Source: Varroa destructor
Lineage: Eukaryota; Arthropoda; Arachnida; Mesostigmata; Varroidae
Reading direction: 5' to 3'
Length of the DNA: 64,000 nt
NCBI RefSeq assembly: GCF_002443255.2
Contig: NW_019211456.1
Coordinates: 40,155,891-40,219,890 of the forward strand
The translations under genes were made by a program, and so were the position numbers. This document shows positions 20,459 to 31,529 of the stretch, piece after piece. Each line of letters opens with the position of its first letter. Position 1 is the first letter of the stretch. Under the pieces are notes generated by a model that worked only from the letters and a program-made list of their open reading frames with translations, ran no database searches and was not told the origin of the DNA.

Positions 20459-21984
20459 GTAAGCTCTTTCTTTCTGGACAGCACTAATAGACAGATCGGC
20501 CAAAGGCCAACGTGGTGGACAGACAATCAGGCAACCGAGACCGACATAGTAAACCGGGAACATCCGGATTCCGACTGACTCAAGCCTTTCAGATGACGAC
20601 AACAAGGGTTCGAACTAACACCAGTAAGTCCTTGCTTCGGACTAAACTTCGCAATCGTTAAGTCTATGCGATGCGTTGATCCTAGCAATAATAAGGAAGA
20701 AGAAACAGCCGGAATAAAAATGACCTCGCAGATATGCATAATAGCTAAAGTTCAAAGCCGAAGGAAGAAACGAGAACTGGCAAGCGAAAATTTTTGCAGA
20801 TTGTTCGTCTGTTGTGTTCCCAACGTGCAAATACGGACAGTGCACACACACACATGCACACGGTGTACTGTTGATCTACTTGAAAACTTCTGCCAAGCTC
20901 TACGCAGCTCCTGCAAAGGGATCGCAGATGGAGGAAGAAGGGTTGTCAGAGCAGGAAATTGGTTGTTTGAATGTCTAAGTTATAGAAAGAGAAGTAACGG
21001 AACACACGGTCAGTCAGCCTGACCTTGAAGACGTCAGAGACGAAGGCACTATAATTGTAATGAACTGCTGCAGATCTGATTAGAACGACTGTAGCCATCT
21101 AAAGCTGTACATTCATCTGCCAAACAGCGTTTCTATTGTACATTTCAAGTGTTTTAGGGACGGCAGCATCCCTAGACATTAACGAATTTGCCATTGAACA
21201 GTTATTGGCAGAAAAATGAAATGGCAGAAATGGCGATATGTGCTCTGGTGAGGCAAGAGAATGCTTCGAGCCACTGCTATAGAGTAACACAAGGAAGATA
21301 TATTCACCGCGTTATATTTTTAATTAAACAAAAAAGCGTTTGATTTCATTAACCTGTCGACGCAACTATCTACTTTATTTTTCATCAACTTGCTTACAAA
21401 AATGCTCAACTATGGTACACAAGGAGACTATTTAGATCAACTTCTTGTTTATATATAGTTGTTCTCTTTACAAGTTTCATTAGAAACTCAATGAAGATAT
21501 TATTTGATTGTTAGCTGATAGTATAACCTAGCATTGTATCCTCCCCCATTACTTTCTCGCCTGTCTTCAGTAATTTGTTTACCTTAAAACAATCAGTACC
21601 TATCTTCTATGCCCGACACAAAAGATAAGTCGTGGGTGAACCGAGAGCGATCTCCGGAGCATCCATTCAAAAGTTATAGCGACAGGAGCAGTGTGGACTT
21701 GGCTACGAAAGTGACCAGGGTCGATCGCATTCTACCTACTGAATTTATACTGCTTGGGTTTGCAGGAGCACATTTAGGCAGTACGCCCGCTGGTCCCCCT
21801 GCTATAGTAGCACCAATGACGGAATGATAAAAAATGAAAGGATTGGACCTTCGACCCCGCGACCACCGCAGCCGGTAGGCCGCAGGCTGGGCACTGAAAG
21901 ACGACCAAACGGCCGATCGTTCTCAACGCGGGCGAACCGTTTCCCGGAACCGTTGCTCAAACGCCACACCAAATGGCTGGCTGG

Positions 21985-22005
21985 CCGCCCGCCCGCCCGC
22001 CCGCC
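21985..22005. repeat. (CCCG)n microsatellite
   Basis: Five tetranucleotide units, followed 25 bases later by a TA run at 22031-22044. Confidence 0.95.
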
Positions 22006-22869
22006 TTGCTACACACACATGTACGCAGACATATATATATATATGTACAAATACAACAACTAGCTCCATTGCTCTAACTTTCTCTCTGGCCATTTTCACG
22101 ATTGCTCCGCGCCTGGGAAGTGGAGAGCGGTCGAACGAATGGAGAAAGGCCTGGGTCTGCGGTGCACTTCGGCCGACGGTCACACGGTTCCGCAGTGAAG
22201 AGGTAAAGGGTGAGACGGTGTGTGTTCGCGTTGAATTCGAGGTGAGCGTGTGTCTCTGTATATTTCTACATGTATGTATACGGAGAGACAGAGAATGAGG
22301 GTGAGAGGGAAAGCAATCGGCAGTGGCCAATGGAGGATGCAATGGAGGACGAAAAGCGAAACGCAGTGCCGCTACGCGAACACGGATAGCGAAAGAGAAA
22401 TGGCGAGGTCACGGGCCATTGAGAATGTTTTTATTTGTGATGGTGGCGGAGGCGAGCGACCAAAGTGCCGGAGGTGGTTGCGGCAAAACTCCGTGGCCAG
22501 AGCCCCCGCTCCTGAAGAAAAACAACCAGAGAGAAGCAAGTCGGACTCCAACGGCGGGACTACGCTCGGGGACCGAGAGCTCGCAGCCTAAGATACGGCG
22601 TTAACACCATCATCACCGCCAGTACGCGGTTGCATCAACACTTTTGAGGCTGCCCCGTAGCTGCGCGACCGCAAACGGCGACCAGCGAAATTGGGAAATC
22701 AATTTTGTGTAAAGGACAAGCGGCCATAGACAACTCAGTGATATCGCAAAAGCGATGAGCAAACTAAATGTTGTATGAGACAATGAGCAGGTAATATATG
22801 TTGATGCATGCACCTATGCACGTATGACTAACGATGTGATGTACCACCAACTATAACAGTATCCATATA

Positions 22870-22886
22870 TACACACACACACACAT
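22870..22886. repeat. (CA)n microsatellite
   Basis: Eight CA units. Confidence 0.95.
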
Positions 22887-23797
22887 ACTCTGCACTGATA
22901 CGTGCGTTAAACCATGGCGTTCTCGTTGTTCCTACAGGAAGTCTTCGTTCATTCGCATCGAATACTTGGGACTTTGTGCGAAAGGGCTGAGTACAAAAAT
23001 GAATCGAAGCCTTGTGAAGGGTAAAGCATGTTGCTCCGGGATTTCTATACTGGAAATTAATTTATTCAATGGCTCGCAAATATGTCGAAATAACGAAAAC
23101 CATGTGCCCGAATTTACTGAGGTGTTACATTAGTTAGTTTGTAAAAAAAAAGAAAAAAGTATTCTTACAGACCAGTTAAAGCTGATGAACGTTTCATTGG
23201 AGTAAGTGGCTTTCGAACTTGAGGGAACGGAGTTCAGTTATGTCACAAACCACAGTTAGAAGTTAGAAGTTTTTCCAATTTGATGAAATGCAGGCGAATA
23301 GATGCACTCTTATAATGTTTGCTCCAGCTTTTGGCAGTTGTTTAATGTTATGCCCGTGTCTACACTACAAACTCAGGCGTGATCCCGTTGGGCTATATGC
23401 AGGATGAGGATAACAAAATCATAATTTGTGGTATGTAGCTCTTTTATAAAGGATCGTTTGAATCATAGGTGAATCGTAAATTTGAAAATCGATGCTACTT
23501 TTTATATAAAAATATATAGAAAAAGTTTATAGCAGGAAACTTTTGACTTTAAACATACTTGGCCTTGATATAACGGAACCCTTATGGCTATTTAATGTAC
23601 CTGAGGTTCCTAATGTACCAGTCAATTAGCTGTGACGCAATCTAGGTACAAAGTTCTTATATGCGACATATGAATTGTAAATTAACTAACTGTCTTTATA
23701 ATGCTGCTTAGGGATATTTATGGAGAATATGAGTAGGCGGGGATCAGTTGCTTTTATTGCCGTGGCCAATGTAACTAATACAATCCAATTAAAAAAC

Positions 23798-23860
23798 GCG
23801 AGCCCCCCTGTGGCTGATGGGGCAGGCTATGTCTATACAAACAGACAATCAATCAATCAA
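23798..23860 (+). mobile_element. Retroelement 3' end-like segment with (AATC)n tail
   Basis: A 5-bp stem (GCCCC / GGGGC) around a 10-base CTGTGGCTGAT-like loop is followed by a second small hairpin (TGTCT / AGACA) and then a short tetranucleotide tail (AATC repeated 3 times). A structured 3' end followed by a short tandem tail is typical of non-LTR retrotransposons and SINEs that use them. No coding part is present. The family is not identified. Confidence 0.4.
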
Positions 23861-24878
23861 GATCCATAGTGAGCTCCTTAATACCTTGCTGGCCATATCC
23901 ATTTGAAGCCACGTTACTATATACTACACTGATATAAATTCATTCAAAGCGGCCACATAAACCATGTTGAATGATTATTATCAAATTTGTTCAAGTCTAC
24001 AAATTTGTCGCCAACTATAATAAAACATACTGCGTACCTCTCCGTAAGAACGTCAAACGTTCACGTGTGTGACGCCTCGTTCGATCACAAGATCAGCCAA
24101 TACAATGCGTAACGTTCAGGGGTTTGCAGAACGAGAACCCATTTTATAGAAATAATCTGACTTGCCAGTTTGAAGATTAGCTTTTATAACAGCTATCAGC
24201 CCATTGCATTCAGACAAAAGTAACAGTATTAAGAAAAGATACGCACATCATTGCATGTCCTATGACGTTTATTACTCTTGACTTAGCCGCTTGTTCTTCT
24301 TACGCACCCGTAGATGCCGACAGACGCTGCTGTTGCCTTCCCATCGTTTTCGTTCCCCTATTCGTCGTTGCGTTGTTCACTGCGTGCGAATATCCACCCG
24401 TAAGCCGTTGCACGCTGCGGCCCCGGTCACCCTGATCGCCCTCTGTGCAGCTACTACTAAACATATCCAACTATTAATCACCATAATGGAAGTTGCCCTC
24501 CAAGCTGCTTCCGTTAACTATTAGCGCGAAATAGTGGCCAGAGAAGCTGAAAGGAATGGTGGGGGGCGGCTGCTGTGGAACGGCGGTTGCCGCTGTCCCA
24601 CGCAGCGGCGGAAAAGCCAACCGTAGTGGCCCGTGCCGTCGTTGTTAGCTACGGGTGAGTTTGAGGGCCTAGAGGGGCACAGAATTGCTCGACGCGGGGG
24701 GGGGGGGAACAAGTTGAAGGTCCAGTAGAGTTCACGAGCTACTGGGGGTTGCTTGGAGGCGTTGGACAACATCGAAGAATGCGACGACGACGAAAACGAA
24801 AAAGAGAAGCTGACGAGGAGGCGTGCTTCTGCTAATGCTAACACCGGCACAGCCGCTGATGCAGTTCGTAGTTGTACT
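23861..24878. other. AT-rich then GC-rich DNA, no firm gene
   Basis: 23.86-24.27 kb is AT-rich with nothing seen. 24.5-24.9 kb is GC-rich. A 136-codon minus frame (24521-24931) is mostly low complexity, and a plus frame without ATG there encodes an acidic stretch (DNIEECDDDENEKEK). A G12 run lies at 24696-24707. Confidence 0.35.
24696..24707. repeat. G12 homopolymer
   Basis: Twelve G bases, preceded by GACGC. Confidence 0.95.
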
Positions 24879-25346
24879 TTAAAATATGACTTTTGCAATT
24901 GTTGACGTTTTTTGCGCGGGGGCAGAAACAACTTCCCCCGTTACTCTCATACACACGGATGAGTAATGTACACGCGCGGGCCAGGCATTCGGAGCGGCGT
25001 CGATGCCGCGACTGAAACCGACCAGTAACTCTATAGCGGCGATGATGCCGGATACGTGAGAAGGTTTGAGGTAGAAGCTTAGCGGTTGTTGACGAGGTAC
25101 AGCGTCATAGTCCTTGTGGGGTGCGGGCAAAGCTACCGCGGGAGGCAACCCATATAGCCAGTGACCAACAATGTTTGCAAGAGTGCAACCCCTATTTTCC
25201 ACCATGCCTTTACAACGTCTACCCGCCTTTCCGTTATGATGTGCCACAATTATTCCGTCATTAGCACGTTGCAATGTATTCGTGAGAGCCTTGCTATAAA
25301 GGGAACAAGGAAGGCGTATGTGTTTACAGGCACACGGGCTGCACAT
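24879..25346 (-). CDS. Candidate gene, 155 codons, unknown function
   Basis: This is the longest ATG-initiated frame with balanced amino-acid composition in the window (ATG at 25344-25346, TAA at 24879-24881). The N-terminal third has five cysteines (MCSPCACKHIRLPC) and a basic stretch. The middle holds NIVGHWLYGLPPAVALP. The C-terminal half includes a hydrophobic helix (HVSGIIAAIELLVGF) and ends with a polar tail. Third positions are near 60% G/C in the middle (for example GGC-ATC-ATC-GCC) but not at the ends. The single hydrophobic segment is short, so membrane insertion is uncertain. Overlapping plus frames are much shorter. I recognise no family. Chance origin remains possible at this length. 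Confidence 0.33.
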   Translation of the reverse strand: MCSPCACKHIRLPCSLYSKALTNTLQRANDGIIVAHHNGKAGRRCKGMVENRGCTLANIVGHWLYGLPPAVALPAPHKDYDAVPRQQPLSFYLKPSHVSGIIAAIELLVGFSRGIDAAPNAWPARVHYSSVCMRVTGEVVSAPAQKTSTIAKVIF

Positions 25347-28320
25347 TTATGCTAAACATGGACGTTAGAGCTATAACACGAGTAATCTTAATATAGGTAG
25401 ATCGGTTTCTCTCCCTACAAATAGATCATCCTTCGACTGACGTCGCGGCAGCGTTTGTAACTCGAATTAGCCAACCAACCTTTAATAGATGTGCGTGGAT
25501 CGATAGCGACCCGCATTGATGGACAAATGGGTGTACCCACCAGCTACACATACGACATATATGAAATACAACATCTTGTACATTGGTATCAAGGAACTCT
25601 TTCGATTTCCTTCGGGCTCTTCATTCCACGTTTCTACTGGCCACGTCAAAGGCTAGTCTAAAAGAAAGAAGCGCATACACTAGAGGTCACATGCGACACT
25701 TAATTAGAACTTTTTTAAACAGCTGTAAATGAACAGTAACTATATACATATATATGTGTGTATGTGTGTTACAAATAGACAACTTTTGTCCAGAATAGTG
25801 CAGGACTGCACTTTTACGACTGCGTGGTAGTTTTTATGATATGCTAAGTTTCCGAACTTCATATCATATATGAATCAACAACAAAGTATTAAGGCTAAAT
25901 AGTAGAGGTAAACTGATGGGTTAATCAGATTTCATAGGTGTCAGAATGGGTCAGATTAGTTATATTCAGATCAGTACAGTTGTAAAAAACGTTCAAACTT
26001 ATCTACTTTGCACTAAAGTTATTCTACTATTATCTATGCAACTAGGCGGACGTGTCTACTGCTTCTGAAGTCTTTTTTCCCTTTATTTCGTTTTTATTTT
26101 TCTCGCTTTCTTTCACTCTTTCTTTAATACATTCAGACGTTCAGCCGAATACTTCTGTGCCGGGATCACTGAATGCCCCTTTTCGCCTTGCGTACATTCC
26201 GCGTTCCGTATTCGCCCCTTCCTGGCTGTTCATTAGCCGCTTAGCTAGCCGGCAAGCTTCATCTTCTTTCGTTTCTCGGTTGGCGTACTCTTTAGCTCCC
26301 GCTCACGACCACCGCCAGCAACCGGAGCTGCTGCAATAGGACCACTCATTTTTTCCTTTCTCAACCCGTATACGACCGACAGAATCTGAGACTCATGTTC
26401 GCATTTGAAGAGGGCTAGTGAAGGGTTCACAATAGGGGCAAACCCATTTCACAGTGTAGGCGCTGGCGGGCAGGTGGATACACACCGACTTGAACTTATA
26501 TAGTCCTTAGGCAGTAGCGGCGACGGCAGCAGCAGGATTCGTGGCGGTGGAGCGCCTTGTTCTCCTGTGGGTCTTTCGACCTCTTCAGGTCGAGTTCTCG
26601 GGACATCACGTCCTTTCAGTGGGGCAGGCATGTCTGTAGAAGCTAAGCAGGAGCACATCTCCGTCGCCGCTGTGAGTGAGCGCGCGCCCTCTACAGAGCT
26701 GCAGACACACGGTGGTCGGCTGGATAGCCAGACGAGACCAAACCTATGGTCTTCACTTTATACACTTCATCGTCATCCGCTAACTGAACGACAGAAGACG
26801 ACCCTTTGCTGCAGCCAGGGCAAAACGAAGTATACGCACTGTGCAAAGGATCGTAGTAGCAGTGATAGCCCAGCGAAGACAGGACAGCGCTGCCATCTCA
26901 ACGGTCGTCGATGTTTCCTCTCTATTAACTAATGCACTCCCCCGCTGACCGACCCCTTTCTTTACTTCTTTTTACAAGGAGCGCCAATAGGACATCAAGT
27001 CCGCATTGGAAAAAGAACTTGACTTACGAAGAGCCAAGAGCATGTCCCGCGCGGATCCAGGCTTTTTCCTCTCACTCTCTCTCTCTTTCCTTCATGTCGT
27101 CTCGCTCTTTTCTATCTCTTAGCCTCTTTTGAATTTTCACGCGGTACCAGCGGCGTACTGCATCCAAGCCTCCATAGTGAAACACGAAGAAGTAAGCACA
27201 TGCGCCTTTACATACTCGAAAAGTTGAGATACGCGAGGATCAGGACGCGTAGCGGCTGACACAGCAGTAATAGCGGCGGTGCTCCGAATTCTATGAAAAA
27301 GCGTGCTTTTAGCAAAATGAAAACATGATGCACACATTGTGCATGTATCCTGTGGTGCCCGTCGCAAGCAATTCTTACATGCAACTGATGTCTTCGCGAC
27401 AGATGGATGCTTACATTAAACTGACAAGCCTAAAAAGACGGAAAAAGAGTTTTGTTTACTATCGATTATACAATAGTGTACGGTATATCGAAAGCGAATG
27501 AGCGATAATTCGATAAGACCAATGTAATCAAATCATCTGTATATGTATCGCTCACGGATCGCATTTAGAAATCAATGTTTACGTTTAAGAAGTTTTGTTG
27601 CTCAGATATCCAAATATTTTTTCCATTCCTCTCTCAACCCGCAGTTGTCCATATTGCTTACAGCACGCTTGTCATAAGACGGTTGCGTGTTTTCGTGATT
27701 CAAATGCTCTCAGGAATGATCTCAATGACGGTCACATGGATATGGCCTTACGAATGTTAATACTCTATTCATACGTCCGCTTGTGGGTCATTATAATGCG
27801 TTCATTAATGTACAATCCCCGTTGCGACGGTCCGTACAGCTTCTTGCCTTCTCATAATGTCCAGGGTATTCCGTATAACGCCGCAGCTTTTTGTTTCGGT
27901 GTCTAGAAGCCAACTACGACAGCCGCGCAGAACAAAAAGAACGAGATGCATGATGGTGGTCGCAAAAAGAAAAAGAAGGCAAAAAGGAAGAACATTGGAG
28001 AAAAATTACCTTCTCAGAGCGTCCGACCACTACTCCCCATCGTTGCGGCCCGACCCAACACCGTACATCGCCCGTTCCCAGCCCAGCCAAGATTGAAAGC
28101 GACCGGGCCGGCCGACGTTCTTCCTACTCTCAGACGACGACTATCCTACTGACTACCTTTTTCGTGCCTTCTTAAGTCCTCCTATTTTACCTCTGCGGCT
28201 CAACTCGTGCCCCATAGACGCTAATGCTCATCTCTGCTGCCAGTGCTACTGGACTCAGTTCCGCAGCGACGAATTGTCGAGAGAGGTATCTATGTATATG
28301 GTTGAAGAGTGAAACGGGGC
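25347..28320. other. No supported gene; pyrimidine-rich DNA
   Basis: 25.4-26.0 kb is AT-rich. 26.05-27.15 kb is CT-rich with plus frames of 66-121 codons rich in serine and leucine, as such DNA gives in any frame. 27.57-27.91 kb has a 103-codon plus frame without other support. 28.0-28.3 kb is neutral. Nothing I would defend. Confidence 0.4.
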
Positions 28321-28334
28321 GGGGGGGGGGGGGG
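28321..28334. repeat. G14 homopolymer
   Basis: Fourteen G bases after GGGGC. On the minus strand it gives poly-proline in the 28255-28605 frame. Confidence 0.95.
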
Positions 28335-28905
28335 TTGCGGAGAAGACGGTTTTGCTCCCCTGCTGCTTAAAGAACCTCGTGCTCCTCATCCCACTTCTCC
28401 GGAGCTGGTTGCTTAGCCTCGGCCTGAATAGCAACGTTACAGTAAGGGCGCAGCGCACCCTCTCACCGGCCGTCAGGGATAGGATAGCATCAACAAAAGC
28501 AGCCGTAGTCGCCACTCCAGCTAGCTCGACAGCGGCATTCGAGTGTCCCCTATACCGGCCCCTACGTTCCCAAATCAACGTGCAAAAGAGGGAGGACTCT
28601 CTCATTTATTCCAATTTGCCCAGCGAGCAACGGACCGACTGAGCGCTACCATACGCGGCCGCAACGCGATAGCGGCGGCTTTTTCTAGTGGTTCGTAGTA
28701 ACGGTTGTTGTAGGAGACGGCAAGACGGTCTGCCTCTCGGTTGTTCAGCCTGCCTACCTTCTTGAGGTCTCCGCTCCTCTTGTATTTCGAATTTCACGCG
28801 ATGGGGTTTGTGTCTTTCGGTTCCACAGAGTATTATTCTGCTTTTCTCTCCTCCTTGATCTGTCGCTTTTCAGTGGTTCTTTGCTGACTCCCGCGGCGGC
28901 CATTC

Positions 28906-29148
28906 ATGCTTAGACGTGGCTCTTTTCTTCTCTTGAACCTGAGGCAGGTAGAGGATGCACGAGGACACAGTACGCATGTTGAAGTTTGCCTTGCAACAAA
29001 ATGGAAGCCGGGACAGCAGAGGCCAAGAGAAGGACAACGAGACACAAATGTAAAACTAAGAGCTGGCGCTAACCTGGCGACGCTGAAAATTGACCGAGAA
29101 TCCTTGAGCATTGCGACGAGTCTTACGTGTTTGTTAGCGTCTGCCTAA
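28906..29148 (+). CDS. Candidate frame, 80 codons from ATG
   Basis: ATG at 28906 opens a frame reading MLRRGSFLLLNLRQVEDARG, then basic polar sequence and a hydrophobic end (SIATSLTCLLASA). A good donor (GGCAG|GTAGAG) at 28945 would cut it after 13 codons, giving an alternative short first exon. Third positions are unbiased and the minus strand is open across the same stretch. Low support. Confidence 0.18.
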   Translation: MLRRGSFLLLNLRQVEDARGHSTHVEVCLATKWKPGQQRPREGQRDTNVKLRAGANLATLKIDRESLSIATSLTCLLASA

Positions 29149-29223
29149 TGGCAACCTGGTTAGGCTGTGTAGAGAAAAGATGCACGGTTTCACGTAAAGA
29201 AATGATTTTCTCGGTGAACCCAT

Positions 29224-29227
<4 letters not shown>

Positions 29228-29256
<29 letters not shown>
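29228..29256. repeat. (CA)n microsatellite
   Basis: Fourteen perfect CA units. Confidence 0.97.
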
Positions 29257-29259
<3 letters not shown>

Positions 29260-29700
29260 GTGATTCAGGCATAAATTGGAAGCCGAAAAGTAAAATGATC
29301 GTGTGCACTCTGCAACTGGGCGTCTGAGCCTAAGGGGATAAGGTAGGACAGCTGAAGACGTAAATGAATCTCAACCGAAGAGAATGGCAGAGAGGGGTAA
29401 CAGACGAAAAAGCGAGAACACGAGGAATCGTACGAAACTGCAGACGAGATTAGAAGTATCATCCTGGGACCAGTCGCACGACTACCACTACTTCCATTCC
29501 CAGCGAATGGTGCCTCCGTGATGGCTGCTGAAAGTACTAAGTTCTGTGCGAATGCTCACAGTATGTTCGTTATTGACGTTAACCGAACATTTGCTGCTAT
29601 GGCCTATTTACATATATCTGTTGTTTGTCCTTTGCACGATTGGTAGCTTTAGTATAGTGGGTTTTGACGAATAATTATATTGTATAATAGAAAACATAGA

Positions 29701-29991
29701 ATGATATGGCGGAATAGATCAAGGCAAAACGACCAGTTACTGCAATTCGTCCAAACTAAGATAACAGTAGAAAGATCGGTTGGGGTGCTTACCGGTGTAG
29801 CCCAATCTATAAAGACTAGCACCAACAAACATTTAGCGTATGGCAAAGCAGGTTTCTCAGCAAGACGGGAGATGCAAGACGATGTGGGTTCTGAAGTCGA
29901 GTTAGAAAGTATCAGAACGAAGGGGATAAGAGTTTCTCTGTACAGTAGTTTTACCTCAAAGGCCGCATCAAAACGTGCCTTCGCTAGCTAG
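29701..29991 (+). CDS. Candidate frame, 96 codons, polar protein
   Basis: ATG at 29701 opens a polar frame (MIWRNRSRQNDQLLQFVQTK) with a mixed-charge centre (ARREMQDDVGSEVELESIRT) and a basic serine-rich end. It has no membrane segment, cysteine or signal peptide. Codon use is neutral and the surroundings are AT-rich, which makes a 96-codon frame slightly less expected by chance than one in GC-rich DNA. No family recognised. Confidence 0.22.
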   Translation: MIWRNRSRQNDQLLQFVQTKITVERSVGVLTGVAQSIKTSTNKHLAYGKAGFSARREMQDDVGSEVELESIRTKGIRVSLYSSFTSKAASKRAFAS

Positions 29992-30116
29992 GGCGCGGAA
30001 ACTCCACTTGGATTTGCGGTGCTATAAAAAGAAATAGGATATATTGCTAGATTGTACTATTCAAACTTTCCCGCTAACTTAAACTGATTTATTGATAAAC
30101 AGTATACAATGCAACG

Positions 30117-30579
30117 ATGGATCGAAGAGTGCAGCTAGCGTTATTCCAGCTACTTCCGTCAGGCCACCTACCAGTGCCTAAATATCCCTACCTTGTGCTA
30201 TTCCCAGGTTAGTGCATAGTAAAACGGGATGGATTAAATTTAGTTCATTAAATTAGAATAAATTACAAATTATAGAATAGTTACATTAGGCGGCATAATC
30301 TAACTATATCGCGTCAACATATTTACCGCGATATACTTCGTTTTGACAGTTTTTTATTAGTAATTCCTAACACTCATTAATCGCAGATGGTTTTGCGTTC
30401 TAGTCAATCGGTATAGATATACTATTAAATAAAAAAAATGCAAATTAATGTCCTAACTTCAGCGGCTTATGGTCTAGAGAATTATGTCTCTGCCATCGTA
30501 CTTCCTAACCATTCCTTTTCCTTTAGGGGCACTAGTTGCATGGTGGCTCATCCGGCAACAAGAGCCCCGGGGCAATTAG
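30117..30579 (+). CDS. Two-exon microprotein, 47 residues, single membrane helix made by splicing (join 30117-30207, 30527-30579)
   Basis: ATG at 30117 starts MDRRVQLALFQLLPSGHLP, running to a donor CCCAG|GTTAGT where the unspliced frame would stop at once. An excellent acceptor (CCATTCCTTTTCCTTTAG, ending 30526) lies 319 bases later. Joining them in phase 1 gives 16 more codons (ALVAWWLIRQQEPRGN) and a stop. The joined product has a proline-rich N-terminal half, a continuous hydrophobic helix spanning the junction (YPYLVLFPGALVAWWLI), and a short basic/polar tail. The helix exists only in the spliced product, which supports the model. Single-pass proteins of this size are common in mitochondrial and ER complexes, but I recognise no family. 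Codon bias is neutral. Confidence 0.35.
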
Positions 30580-30619
30580 AGTTGCGGCAGTCGACTCTGG
30601 GCTTAGTTAGATTTTACAG
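30527..30619 (+). CDS. Alternative reading: internal exon, 93 nt, phase 2-2
   Basis: The same acceptor as the microprotein's second exon, paired with a very good donor (TTTACAG|GTGAAT, GT at 30620), defines a 93-nt exon open in another frame: GTSCMVAHPATRAPGQLELR and ten further residues. The frame stops inside the donor. Its end phases equal those of the exons at 15638 and 20369. The microprotein reading and this reading compete unless the acceptor serves two transcripts. Confidence 0.25.
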
Positions 30620-31529
30620 GTGAATGAGGCCATTTTGGCTCACATTCTGCCGTGGTTTCTCCAGCGTTGAAGGGTCCCGTTGGCTTCTACGTCCACTTCG
30701 GCTCTCAGTGCTACCAGCTTTAGATAGGCGTGGCGTAATTTAAGATTAATATGTTTTCCTCCTGACCCTTCACACTTTAAGGTGCTGTAGTTTCAAGCTT
30801 GCCCCCGTGGGGCCATCTAACTTAGCAACTACATAAAGCGTCACTTCGCAGCGATACGCTATGATTTAAACAAAAGCGTGCATGTATGATGATACATTTG
30901 TTTTTCGTCATTTATGTCATACACAACAAAAAACCGAAGGTAAATGATAAGCAATTAAAGCGTATTATCATCATAATGAAATCATAATAATTATGCTGCT
31001 ACTGATTGTTACCTTACTGTATACGGTGCATTGGTATCTGGTAGTGTAGTCTTCTTTTAAACCGGGTGTGAAACTGTGCGAAGTGATTCTTTGAGATAGA
31101 CATCTACCTGTCAATTCATCTTTCACAGCGTTCTCCTTATGCGACACAACATTATATATATGTTCGTCAACGGCTGAAATGTAATGGTATCCCTTACAGA
31201 TTCATTTCATTTCAATATGGCCTCAAGCATCAAGCCGCCCTTACCTCTATACCGCTAGACTTTCGCTATGCCAATCTTCCTGTTTCATGTCGTTCAAATG
31301 AGAACATTTCATTCCATCGTTGAAAATGAACGGCGCGGCGGCGCCGTTTTTGTAGTAGTAATGCGCGCGCGATAAGCTCCGATCGCTGGCCAAATCGGCG
31401 CCCGCTGCCTCAAAGATGATGGTTTGGTCGGTCGATGCACGCTCACTACTCAGAGGTGCATGCATGCACGCTGTTGTTGGATGACGACGGGCAGTCGCGG
31501 GTATAGCCATTGCTACCGGTTGGACTACC
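30620..31529. other. No supported gene; one strong GC hairpin
   Basis: Mostly AT-rich. At 31329-31348 perfect 8-bp arms AACGGCGC and GCGCCGTT flank a GGCG loop. A 113-codon minus frame (31247-31588) covers it without other support. Confidence 0.4.

Larger units (their letters stand above)
20459..23797. other. No supported gene; simple repeats and GC-rich patch
   Basis: 20.59-20.63 kb holds an acceptor and donor around a 37-nt ATG-starting piece (MTTTRVRTNT), too short to support. 21.9-22.6 kb is GC-rich with overlapping frames on both strands, a CCCG repeat and donor-like GAAGAG|GTAAAG (about 22201) and TTCGAG|GTGAGC (about 22240) that could mark a 5' UTR or promoter region. 22.9-23.8 kb is AT-rich with nothing seen. 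Confidence 0.35.

Noticed and set aside
30117..30207. OST4-like start (VQLALF at residues 5-10)
   Set aside because: OST4 has VQLAIF at the same place, but its membrane helix follows at once, whereas here a proline-rich stretch intervenes. Taken as coincidence.
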